NCBI RefSeq assembly: GCF_001440035.1
Contig: NZ_LJYG01000061.1
Coordinates: 1 to 53,102, forward strand
Length of the DNA stretch: 53,102 nt
DNA from: Bradyrhizobium manausense
GTDB taxonomy: Bacteria > Pseudomonadota > Alphaproteobacteria > Rhizobiales > Xanthobacteraceae
Direction of reading: 5' to 3'
Part shown: positions 45,798 through 53,102 of the stretch, one piece after another
Layout: each line of letters begins with the position of its first letter
Numbering within the stretch: position 1 is the stretch's first letter
Notes under the pieces: generated by a model
What the model was told of the DNA's origin: nothing
The model's input: only the letters and a program-made list of their open reading frames with translations
The model's database searches: none
Program-made: the position numbers and the translations under genes

Positions 45798-46872
45798 AAG
45801 GTCGAAGCGCCGCGTCGCGCTGATTACGGGCGTCACCGGTCAGGACGGTGCCTATCTCGCTGAGTATCTGGTTGGCCTGGGCTACATCGTCCACGGCATC
45901 AAGCGGCGGTCGTCCTCCTTCAACACCGCCCGTGTCGATCATCTCTATCATGATCCGCATGTCGGCGATGTGCCGTTCCTGATGCATTACGGCGACATGA
46001 CGGATTCGACAAACCTGATCCGCCTGATGCAGCAGATCCGGCCAACCGAGATCTACAATCTGGCTGCACAGAGCCATGTGGCGGTCAGTTTCGAGAGCCC
46101 GGAGTACACCGCGAATGCTGACGCGATAGGAACGCTGCGGCTATTGGAGGCGATCCGCATTCTTGGCATGGAAAAGGAGACGCGGTTCTATCAGGCGTCC
46201 ACCTCCGAGCTCTACGGCCTCGTGCAGGAAGTGCCGCAGAAGGAAACGACTCCCTTTTACCCGCGCTCCCCTTACGCGGTGGCGAAGCTCTACGCCTATT
46301 GGATCACGGTGAACTACCGCGAGGCCTACGGCATGTTCGCCTCGAACGGCATTCTCTTCAACCACGAGAGCCCGATCCGCGGCGAAACCTTCGTCACCCG
46401 CAAGATCACGCGCGCCGTTGCCCGCATCGAGACGGGCCTCGAAGAGACGTTGTATCTCGGGAATCTCGAGGCCAAGCGCGACTGGGGCCACGCCAGGGAT
46501 TATGTCGAAGGCATGCACATGGTCCTGCAGGCCGACCGGCCCGACGATTTCGTGCTGGCAACCGGGGAGACCCGCTCGGTGCGCGAGTTCGTGGAGCTCG
46601 CCTTTGCCGAAGTCGGCCGCAAAGTCGAATGGCGGGGCAAGGGCGTCGAGGAAACCGGTATCGACAAGAAGTCAGGCAGGATCGTCGTGCGAATCGATCC
46701 GACCTATTTCCGACCTACCGAGGTCGATCTCCTGATCGGCGACCCCAGCAAGGCGCGCGAGAAGCTCGGCTGGAAATCCAGGACCCCGTTCGCGCAACTG
46801 GTCAAGGAAATGGTGGCTTCCGATTTGTTCGAGGCCAGGCGAGAGGTTGCCAATGGCAAGCAAGCCATTTGA
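45790..46872 (+). CDS. gmd: GDP-mannose 4,6-dehydratase
   Basis: 360 residues from ATG 45790, 8 bp before the flippase stop (GGGTGAG upstream; GTG 45781 in frame is less likely). Extended SDR with [15 protein letters not shown], the [16 protein letters not shown] segment, [20 protein letters not shown], active-site [28 protein letters not shown] and [14 protein letters not shown], which together are diagnostic. It turns GDP-mannose into GDP-4-keto-6-deoxymannose, the precursor of GDP-fucose, in the cytoplasm. The next gene overlaps it by 20 bp. Confidence 0.95.
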   Translation: MNERSKRRVALITGVTGQDGAYLAEYLVGLGYIVHGIKRRSSSFNTARVDHLYHDPHVGDVPFLMHYGDMTDSTNLIRLMQQIRPTEIYNLAAQSHVAVSFESPEYTANADAIGTLRLLEAIRILGMEKETRFYQASTSELYGLVQEVPQKETTPFYPRSPYAVAKLYAYWITVNYREAYGMFASNGILFNHESPIRGETFVTRKITRAVARIETGLEETLYLGNLEAKRDWGHARDYVEGMHMVLQADRPDDFVLATGETRSVREFVELAFAEVGRKVEWRGKGVEETGIDKKSGRIVVRIDPTYFRPTEVDLLIGDPSKAREKLGWKSRTPFAQLVKEMVASDLFEARREVANGKQAI

Positions 46873-47809
46873 ACTTGCCGGCAAGACCGTCTTAGTTGCC
46901 GGCCATCGCGGCATGGTTGGCTCCGCGTTGGTGAGGCGGCTTGCGACGGAAAATGTCGAGCTGCTGACGGTGTCGCGGAGCGAGGTTGATCTGCGTGACC
47001 AGGCCGCCGTCGATAGATGGTTCGCTGCAAGGCGTCCGCAGGCGGTGTTCCTTGCTGCCGCCAAGGTCGGCGGCATCGTCGCCAACAATACGCTGCGCGC
47101 CGAGTTCCTCTACGAAAATCTTGCGATAGCGGCCAACGTCATTCACGCTGCGCATGTCAATCGATGCGAGAAGCTGATGTTCTTTGGCTCCTCCTGCATC
47201 TACCCCAAACTGGCAGTCCAGCCGCTGCGCGAAGAGTCGATGCTGACTGGCCCGCTGGAGCCAACCAACGAACCCTACGCGATCGCAAAGATCGCCGGCA
47301 TCAAGATGGTCGAGGCCTATCGCAACCAGTATGATTCAAACTTCATCAGTGTGATGCCGACCAACCTTTACGGTCGCGGCGACAACTATCATCCCGAATA
47401 CAGCCACGTCGTCGCGGCGTTGATCCGCCGCTTCCATGAGGCCAAGACGTCGGGGACGAAGAATGTCCTGGTGTGGGGCACCGGCACGCCGCGGCGCGAA
47501 TTCCTCTTTGTCGACGATCTGGCGGACGCCTGCATCCACCTGATGAAGACCTATTCGAGCGGCGAGCTCGTCAACATCGGCACCGGCGTGGACATTGCGA
47601 TCGCCGAATTTGCACGCCTAGTCGCGGCGACCGTCGGCTATTCCGGCGAGATCAGCTTTGATACCTCGCGCCCCGACGGCACTCCACGCAAATTGCTTGA
47701 CGTCAATCGGTTGGCGAAGCTGGGTTGGCGGGCCAAGACCTCGCTCGAGGATGGGCTCAAGTTGGCCTATCAGGCATATCTCAGCGAAAACCGGCAGGTG
47801 GGGGAGTAG
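46853..47809 (+). CDS. fcl: GDP-L-fucose synthase
   Basis: 318 residues from ATG 46853 (AGAGG upstream), overlapping the dehydratase gene by 20 bp. GxxGxxG motif in [44 protein letters not shown], active-site [30 protein letters not shown] and [20 protein letters not shown] mark the epimerase/reductase that makes GDP-L-fucose. Together with the gene before it, this gives a full route from GDP-mannose, so fucose is a likely component of the polymer. It is the last gene of the flippase operon. Confidence 0.95.
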   Translation: MASKPFELAGKTVLVAGHRGMVGSALVRRLATENVELLTVSRSEVDLRDQAAVDRWFAARRPQAVFLAAAKVGGIVANNTLRAEFLYENLAIAANVIHAAHVNRCEKLMFFGSSCIYPKLAVQPLREESMLTGPLEPTNEPYAIAKIAGIKMVEAYRNQYDSNFISVMPTNLYGRGDNYHPEYSHVVAALIRRFHEAKTSGTKNVLVWGTGTPRREFLFVDDLADACIHLMKTYSSGELVNIGTGVDIAIAEFARLVAATVGYSGEISFDTSRPDGTPRKLLDVNRLAKLGWRAKTSLEDGLKLAYQAYLSENRQVGE

Positions 47810-47902
47810 GGACCGCGCCTCGCAATTGCGAGCCAACGGTCGCGCATCCGCGCGCCCAATGTCAGCGGCTGGCGCGATTCATCGGCGCGGCCACGGGGGC
47901 GA

Positions 47903-48703
47903 TCACTCCGGAGCGAACCAGCATTTCGGCAGCACGACATCATCCCTGTTTGCGACGTTTCTCCTATCGAGGTCGTGAGGAAACCTTCTCGCAGGCGTCC
48001 GGCGAGAAGCGCGATCCTTGCGCAAGAACGAGAATTCCATGGTCGGCGGGACCTTGAAGTTCCTGTATTCGATGGGTTTGAAGTAATTGTTTGGATGAAT
48101 GTGTACGACGTCGAAGTGCTTGGTGATCTTCTTGAAAACAGCGCCGATCAGCTTGAGTCCGATCGGATTGAGAATTCTGTCCAAGGAATGGAACTCGATG
48201 ATTATGATCCTGAAGCGCTTCAAGTACTCCCAGCTCGTTTCAATGAGAACTTCGTACTCGCCGCCTTCAATATCCATCTGAAGGATGAGGTCGCCGATGT
48301 GAGGGCCCTTTCTCGACATCCAGTTCTCGAGAGTCATGAACTTGGCATTGTTTTCGTTTCCGAGGAATTTCTTTTCGAAATCGAGGAGGTCATTGTGGAT
48401 CGCGGGTGCATCCACCGAGAAGTCAGCGAGGAAACATGGGATGCCGCGTTCGGCAAGGCCGAGCTCGAAGTCAGAGACGTTGTAGACGCCCGGTGAAAAG
48501 CAGCCGACGCATCCATCCAGGTCGTCCGGAACCAGATAGCCGCCATCAGCCAATCCGCCCAGTCGAATCAACTTCTTGTCCGTCACGACAGGGAAAAGGT
48601 CCCGGAAGAACTCCCTGAGCTCCTCCTCCTTTGAGGTGCCGGATATCATAAAGTCGTTATCGAGCAGGCGTGCCTTTACGTAGTCTTTCAACAAACCAAT
48701 CAT
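47903..48703 (-). CDS. FkbM-like methyltransferase
   Basis: 266 residues from ATG 48703 (GGAGTG about 7 nt upstream; GTG 48712 in frame). The C-terminal methyltransferase features are clear: LADGGYLVPDDLDGCVGCF, the SAM-region VYNVSDFELGLAERGI, LILQMDIEGGEYEVLIETSW and RIIIIEFHSLDRI. FkbM-type enzymes O-methylate sugars, so it probably methylates a sugar of the polymer (rhizobial exopolysaccharides can contain O-methyl sugars). The last 35 residues are Arg-rich and of poor quality. It is convergent with the fucose synthase gene. Confidence 0.75.
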   Translation of the reverse strand: MIGLLKDYVKARLLDNDFMISGTSKEEELREFFRDLFPVVTDKKLIRLGGLADGGYLVPDDLDGCVGCFSPGVYNVSDFELGLAERGIPCFLADFSVDAPAIHNDLLDFEKKFLGNENNAKFMTLENWMSRKGPHIGDLILQMDIEGGEYEVLIETSWEYLKRFRIIIIEFHSLDRILNPIGLKLIGAVFKKITKHFDVVHIHPNNYFKPIEYRNFKVPPTMEFSFLRKDRASRRTPARRFPHDLDRRNVANRDDVVLPKCWFAPE

Positions 48704-49186
48704 GCAGTTCACTCCGAACTCGCCAACGCATCTGGGCGCGGGCTGGCTGCAAGAAGCGGCACTCCCGTAGGCTCGATGCCTATGTTCGTTGCGATGAACA
48801 CATTAGCCTGCCTTAGGACTTCAATAGATTCGATTTTTGTCACGAATATGTGCGGTGTTGTCGCTAAGGGGGCGTTGCCGAGACTTGCCTTTTGGCTGCT
48901 AAGCCGATCTATTCCGTGCTCTGGAACCCGGTCAGCTTCCGCATCGTCAGGGACGCCGAGGGAGCACGCGTGTTAGAGGCAGAAGCCGGCTGAGTGCGAA
49001 AGATCGAATGACCGGCGCTGGAAGCTCGGCAGCGCAAAGGTCCCGCGTTGCGGTCAAATCTTTCGCAACCGTAGCGAGTGCCGCGCGCAATGGCAGAAGT
49101 GGGTTTGTCGAATGCGAAGTTTGGGTGATGCATCAGAAGCGGTTCGATGCTGTGATGCGACCGGTGGCGCCGAAGAGCTCAGAACG
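48704..49186. other. Divergent intergenic region
   Basis: No supported gene between the minus-strand methyltransferase and the plus-strand pyruvyl transferase. Promoters for both are expected; none could be placed with confidence. Confidence 0.4.
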
Positions 49187-50230
49187 ATGGCCGAAAAGCC
49201 CATGAAGGACTCTCGTTCCCTTATTACCGAGTTACAGAATGAAATCGACAGGGTCATCGGGCCTCATCTGGAGGGCGTCGAGGATTTTGCGCTGGTGGAT
49301 TTCCCCAACCACTCAAATGTGGGCGACAGCGCCATATGGTTGGGTGAAGAGACCTATCTGCAGAAGAAGCTAGGCAGAGCACCGTCCTACGTCTGCACCT
49401 ATGACACCTGGTCAAAGGAAGAGTTTGAAAGAGCCGTTCCTGCCGGACCTATCCTTATCCATGGTGGGGGCAATTTCGGCGACCTGTGGCCCAGCCATCA
49501 GGAGTTTCGGCTCAGGCTTCTATCGGAGTTTCCGGATCGCCAGATCATCCAAATGCCGCAAACCATACACTTCTCCTCGGCGGCAAGTCTCAAGCGCGCC
49601 GCGGACATCATCAACTCGCATAAAAAGTTCCGGATTCTAGTCCGCGATGTGCAAAGTTTGAAGATCGCGACAAAGGAATTTACGGCTCCCGTCGATCTCT
49701 GTCCGGACATGGCGTTCTGTCTGGGGGCGCAGAGCTCGCCAGCAGCAATAACCAGGAAATTGTTGCTGCTGCTCCGAACCGATCACGAGAAGGTGGAGCG
49801 AAAAGGTTTCCCTCCGCTCCCAAACGTTGCAGTTGTCGAGGACTGGCTCGTCGAACAACGAGGCTTGGGAAAGTGGTTGTTTGTGAAGGCGCTGCTTGAG
49901 ACGGCGCCCCTCGTGCTCAAGGGCAGGAAGCCGTCAGGGCTCGACGTGCGTATTCGCTGGTTTCACCTTCTGGCGTCGAACCGTGTAGCCCGCGGAATGA
50001 GACAAGTTGGATCGTCGGCCTATGTGATCACGGACCGGCTTCACACGCACATTTTTTGCGTGTTGTTGAATGTGCCGCACTCGGTCCTTGATAACAATTA
50101 TGGGAAAATCAGCACCTTTGTCGATGCCTGGAGCAAGCCCTTCGAAAAGTTGAGCCGGCCATTGAGCACGAGTGTGGCCGAGGCCCTCGCAAAATTTCTT
50201 GGCAGTTCCGCCCCGAGGGATCAAGGTTGA
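49187..50230 (+). CDS. Polysaccharide pyruvyl transferase family protein
   Basis: 347 residues from ATG 49187; the upstream frame is open to 49112 but reads as non-protein. The N-terminal half has FPNHSNVGDSAIWLGEETYL, ILIHGGGNFGDLWPSHQEFR, QIIQMPQTIHFSS and DLCPDMAFCLG; the C-terminal half has SAYVITDRLHTHIFCVLLNV and VLDNNYGKISTF. These are signatures of the polysaccharide pyruvyl transferase family (ExoV/PssK-like), which adds a pyruvate ketal from phosphoenolpyruvate to a sugar, giving the polymer an acidic group. It acts in the cytoplasm on the lipid-linked repeat. It converges with the GH16-like gene, 10 bp away. Confidence 0.9.
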   Translation: MAEKPMKDSRSLITELQNEIDRVIGPHLEGVEDFALVDFPNHSNVGDSAIWLGEETYLQKKLGRAPSYVCTYDTWSKEEFERAVPAGPILIHGGGNFGDLWPSHQEFRLRLLSEFPDRQIIQMPQTIHFSSAASLKRAADIINSHKKFRILVRDVQSLKIATKEFTAPVDLCPDMAFCLGAQSSPAAITRKLLLLLRTDHEKVERKGFPPLPNVAVVEDWLVEQRGLGKWLFVKALLETAPLVLKGRKPSGLDVRIRWFHLLASNRVARGMRQVGSSAYVITDRLHTHIFCVLLNVPHSVLDNNYGKISTFVDAWSKPFEKLSRPLSTSVAEALAKFLGSSAPRDQG

Positions 50231-50240
50231 AGGTCGAGCA

Positions 50241-51911
50241 TCATCCTCCGTCCGGGCGGCTCGCCGCATCGTGCGCGTGGACGGTGAACGTCGTCGTCCT
50301 CTCTGTTGTCTGGCCCGCATTGTTTGCGCAGGATATTGTCAGCTTGCTGACCCCTGTTGCCGTTGGGCCGCCGCTGATCAGTCCGGTGGATCGGTCAAAG
50401 GAGAGCCCCCGCGGCAATCCTTTGACGGACAAGATCTTCGGCATCATGACCCCGACATCGCACTCCCCGTAGACATCGTGGTGGTAGCTGTCGCTTGCGG
50501 CGGCTGAAAGGGGGCCGGTCGTCACGCGCGGACCGCGATTGATGGAGAATCGCACTGGCTCCATCGTTGAGCCGTCAGGTTTGTAGCCATAAACGACGAC
50601 ATGAGACCGTCCGGCATTGCCCTTGCCGGCGGTGAAGTCCGCCTTGATCGTGCGCGACGCCGCATCGTAGGAAATTCCTTCCGGGAATTGCGTAAAGGTT
50701 GTCTGCTCCGTCATGTCCGGTTCGGAGCTGTCATAGGGTATGACTTGGACGAATTCGGTAACGCTTGCATCACCCCAGAGGACCCTCGCGTCCGGGAGCA
50801 CAATCTTGCCATTGCCGTCGTAGTCAACATTGAGGTCTGCGACCGAAACCAGCGGCTTCCAATGCTTGACGCCTGTCGTCCGCCAGCCGCGGATCCAGTC
50901 GACATCGAGATAGGCGCCGGTCGCCGACCTGGCCCACGCTGCGGCGTCATACGCCTCGCCCGCGAACGTGTTATTGAATATGTGCGACGTCAGCAGCACA
51001 AATGACGGCATATCCTTGGTATTGGAGTCCACGCCGGCAAACTGGGATCGAAGCGCGCCATCGACGTAGAGTTGGGTGTTTCCACCGTTTCGAAAGACAA
51101 AGCTGAAGACGTGGAACGCGCCGTCCATATAGTCGAATGGTCCGGCGGTGTTGTCGGTCGAGATTGCCCCCGAGGTATGGACAATATTGCTGAAGTGCAT
51201 CCCTTGGGAGTTGCATTCCAGATCCCACTCGTTGCCGGTTGGATTGAGCACGGGTGCGACCGAATAGGTCCAGAACGCGGGATGAAAGCCGGCCGGATTT
51301 GTAAGCCTGGGGCTGAACCGGGCACGCATCTCGATGATGACGGCGTTGGTGGTCGGGTAGTATGCAAACGCCCCGGCGGTATGAATCATCGCGGAGAGGT
51401 GCGGCCGCACGCCTCCGTTGATGGATCGGTCGGTCGGCGTAAGAAACGCCTGCTCGCGCGCTGTTGCATTGCGCGCGGCGAGGCGCAGGACCGAGCCGGA
51501 GACCGACATATTGTCGAAGCCAACCGCGACGCCGCGGTTGCGGTCCTTGTAGCCTGTAGTCAGCGGGTCGGCATCAAAAGCTGTCCCGAGCGACGTGGTA
51601 TTGCCGCGGATACCCGGATGATAGGCGCCAGTCGGGAAGAACTTGCCGCGAGCGTTTGCCGGACCCACGATATCGAGAGAGTTGAATTCATCTCCCCACG
51701 ACAGCGTATAGCCCGCATAGAACCCACTGCCATTCTGGCCGATGACGGCGCCGCCGACGATTTGGCTGCGTTCCTCAAACGGCAGGATGAATTGCAGGCG
51801 CTGTCGCAAACCATCGTTGCTCAGGCCAAGATAAAGGGCTGAGCGAATGACAGTCAGTGATGCGACGAACAGTGCTGCAATAGTGCTGTTCATTCGACGC
51901 TTCGATGACAT
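50241..51911 (-). CDS. Secreted GH16-like protein with a divergent active site
   Basis: 556 residues, ATG at 51911 (AGAGG upstream). An N-terminal hydrophobic signal region (about 8-30) precedes a beta-sandwich with GH16-like features: YTLSWGDEFNSLDIVGP near residue 68, a FHPAFWTYSVAPVLNPTGN segment, and EWDLE (Glu228, Asp230, Glu232) where canonical GH16 enzymes have EIDxxE. The pattern has no inserted residue (the regular-strand version) and Trp replaces the aliphatic second residue. The C-terminal 150 residues contain an Ig-like (He_PIG-type) module, with LPRGLSFDRSTGLISGGPTA. It may cut a different polymer or bind sugar only. It lies between the pyruvyl transferase and GT25 genes. Confidence 0.75.
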   Translation of the reverse strand: MSSKRRMNSTIAALFVASLTVIRSALYLGLSNDGLRQRLQFILPFEERSQIVGGAVIGQNGSGFYAGYTLSWGDEFNSLDIVGPANARGKFFPTGAYHPGIRGNTTSLGTAFDADPLTTGYKDRNRGVAVGFDNMSVSGSVLRLAARNATAREQAFLTPTDRSINGGVRPHLSAMIHTAGAFAYYPTTNAVIIEMRARFSPRLTNPAGFHPAFWTYSVAPVLNPTGNEWDLECNSQGMHFSNIVHTSGAISTDNTAGPFDYMDGAFHVFSFVFRNGGNTQLYVDGALRSQFAGVDSNTKDMPSFVLLTSHIFNNTFAGEAYDAAAWARSATGAYLDVDWIRGWRTTGVKHWKPLVSVADLNVDYDGNGKIVLPDARVLWGDASVTEFVQVIPYDSSEPDMTEQTTFTQFPEGISYDAASRTIKADFTAGKGNAGRSHVVVYGYKPDGSTMEPVRFSINRGPRVTTGPLSAAASDSYHHDVYGECDVGVMMPKILSVKGLPRGLSFDRSTGLISGGPTATGVSKLTISCANNAGQTTERTTTFTVHAHDAASRPDGG

Positions 51912-52191
51912 CCACGCCTCTCTTACTCGAGACCGCCGCGAGTTTCGGCAGGTACATAGTCACTCCTCGCTGAGGAACCGTCGGTTCGGTGCAAGGCGTC
52001 CCAAATGCCGGTCGCTTTAGGTGTAGCCGCAGATTTCGCCGTGCGTTACGAAACATGACCGTTAAATGGCCACCAGCATGGCAGCCACTGGGCGCGTGCC
52101 GCGTCCTTGTCAGCAGCGACAAGTTCGCGGTAATCGTTTTGGAGATCACGTGCAATACAGTTCCCAATCAACGCGTCGGACTGGTCAATCA
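51912..52191. other. Divergent promoter region
   Basis: Short gap between the minus-strand GH16-like gene and the plus-strand GT25 gene; no clear promoter elements identified. Confidence 0.4.
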
Positions 52192-53010
52192 ATGGGCAGC
52201 AATCTCAAAATTGTGGCGATTAGCTTGGCCTGTTCCGCGCGCCGCGAGCGCGCGAGTGCAAATCTGGAGTCGCTTGAGATTCCATGGACCTTCTTTGATG
52301 CGTTGCGTGTGCCAGCCAAGGGGCTCCCGCAATATGATGAGGCGCTGGCCATCCGCTTTTGGGGCAGGGGCCTTTCACGTGCCGAAATCGGCTGCGCAGC
52401 CAGTCATATGAGTGTCATGGCGCAAGTGGCAGCTTCAGATGCCGACAATTCATGGACACTTGTGATCGAAGACGACGTCATTCTCGATGCCGGGTTCAGC
52501 TTCCGATCGCTTCCGGACATCTGCAAGGCTGCCGAGATCGGCTATCTCCGGCTGTATGGGCGACACATGGCGCCGTGCAAGCACGTGGTCTGGCTGGATC
52601 AGCGGGAATTGGTGCGGTTTGAGCGTGCGCCAATGGGAACGCAGGCCTATCTGATCTCCGGCCATGCCGCGCGTCGGTTCATCGACAGCGTGACAACTAT
52701 TCATCGGCCGATCGACTGGGAGATGGACCGCTTCTGGGCAAATGGCCTCCACAATTATGCCTTGTTTCCTTTTCCGTGCCTTGAGCTGACGCTGACATCT
52801 TCGATCGCAAAGGCGGCGGAGTCGGTCCGCGAGCCTACTGCGTTTGACAGGGCGGCTCGGTTTGCGTGGAAATCAAAGGAATATGTTCTGCGCCTGTCGG
52901 AAAATATCCGCCTTCGACAGTCCGACAAGCGGATTCGCCTCCGCCTCGCCGGCGCAAGCAGTCTTTCCGCGCCAATGCCGGAGACAATTCGTACGATCGA
53001 AAGCATGTGA
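52192..53010 (+). CDS. Family 25 glycosyltransferase
   Basis: 272 residues from ATG 52192; the frame is open to 52066 but the extra residues look non-coding. GT25 signs: KIVAISLACSARRERASANL at the start, LSRAEIGCAASHMSVMAQVA, WTLVIEDDVILDAG (the acidic metal-binding motif), and MGTQAYLISGHAARRFIDSV followed by RPIDWEMDRFW. This family works on lipooligosaccharides and other surface glycans. It is the last gene in the window; the remaining 90 bp to the end hold no supported feature. Confidence 0.88.
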   Translation: MGSNLKIVAISLACSARRERASANLESLEIPWTFFDALRVPAKGLPQYDEALAIRFWGRGLSRAEIGCAASHMSVMAQVAASDADNSWTLVIEDDVILDAGFSFRSLPDICKAAEIGYLRLYGRHMAPCKHVVWLDQRELVRFERAPMGTQAYLISGHAARRFIDSVTTIHRPIDWEMDRFWANGLHNYALFPFPCLELTLTSSIAKAAESVREPTAFDRAARFAWKSKEYVLRLSENIRLRQSDKRIRLRLAGASSLSAPMPETIRTIESM

Positions 53011-53102
53011 TTGACGCCTTGAGGAGTCGTCCGTTAAGAAACCGATTTGAGCGGTGAGCAGTCGCTGGCGGGCGCGATGAGGGTGGTGAGGATCAGGCAC
53101 CA
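53011..53102. other. Window end without a gene
   Basis: No supported feature in this short terminal stretch. Confidence 0.4.

Noticed and set aside
48776..48976. 66-codon plus-strand frame in the gap before the pyruvyl transferase
   Set aside because: No ribosome-binding site and unconvincing composition.
51072..51842. 256-codon plus-strand frame opposite the GH16-like gene
   Set aside because: Antisense shadow; the minus-strand protein has domain motifs and a signal region.

Overview
The window looks like chromosome of a Bradyrhizobium or close relative (Alphaproteobacteria, Hyphomicrobiales). The grounds are high-GC coding sequence, many conserved 50-120 residue orphan proteins of the kind common in that genus, an H-NS-type protein ending in the SGRGK/W-L DNA-binding signature, and a Wzx/Wzy-type exopolysaccharide cluster with an ExoP-like tyrosine kinase. 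The genus is inference from protein character; there is no rRNA or other marker. I saw no tRNA, rRNA, CRISPR array, integrase, transposase or complete insertion sequence.

Bases 1-10,500 are accessory DNA: long gene-poor stretches, short AT-rich islands and many tiny genes. Its landmark is a single-module non-ribosomal peptide synthetase (C-A-T-TE, 2280-6479), divergent from a DUF6875-type gene (1400-2062) across an AT-rich spacer with a 7-bp dyad. A short H-NS-like protein without its DNA-binding half lies at 9223-9402.

Bases 10,900-14,850 hold a compact minus-strand operon of four exported proteins: a six-cysteine coiled-coil/Sel1-like protein, an orphan TAXI-type solute-binding protein, a VasI/TagO-like protein and a DsrE-like protein. 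Bases 15,000-23,600 carry more small orphan proteins, a class III cyclase fused through one membrane helix to an FGE/SUMF1-like domain (with a DUF4399 gene behind it), and a full-length H-NS-family protein.

From 23,600 to the end the window is an envelope or extracellular polysaccharide locus. Sugar nucleotides: UDP-xylose synthase (23620-24582), another extended SDR (35616-36599), and GDP-mannose dehydratase plus GDP-fucose synthase (45790-47809). Initiation and assembly: a polyisoprenyl-phosphate sugar phosphotransferase (27293-28759) and transferases of families GT2, GT61 and GT25. Decoration: an acyltransferase, an FkbM-type methyltransferase and a pyruvyl transferase. Export and polymerisation: a Wzx flippase, two Wzy/ligase-like membrane proteins and a Wzz/BY-kinase. 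Trimming: two GH16-like secreted proteins, one with an altered catalytic motif. The kinase operon (34965 to 29607) ends at a good bidirectional terminator near 29,490. Together these predict a fucose- and possibly xylose-containing, acylated and pyruvylated polymer.

The strongest leads are the NRPS/DUF6875 pair, the four-gene periplasmic operon, two VasI-like proteins with no type VI system in view, the truncated H-NS protein, the cyclase-FGE fusion without the FGE cysteines, and the divergent GH16-like protein.
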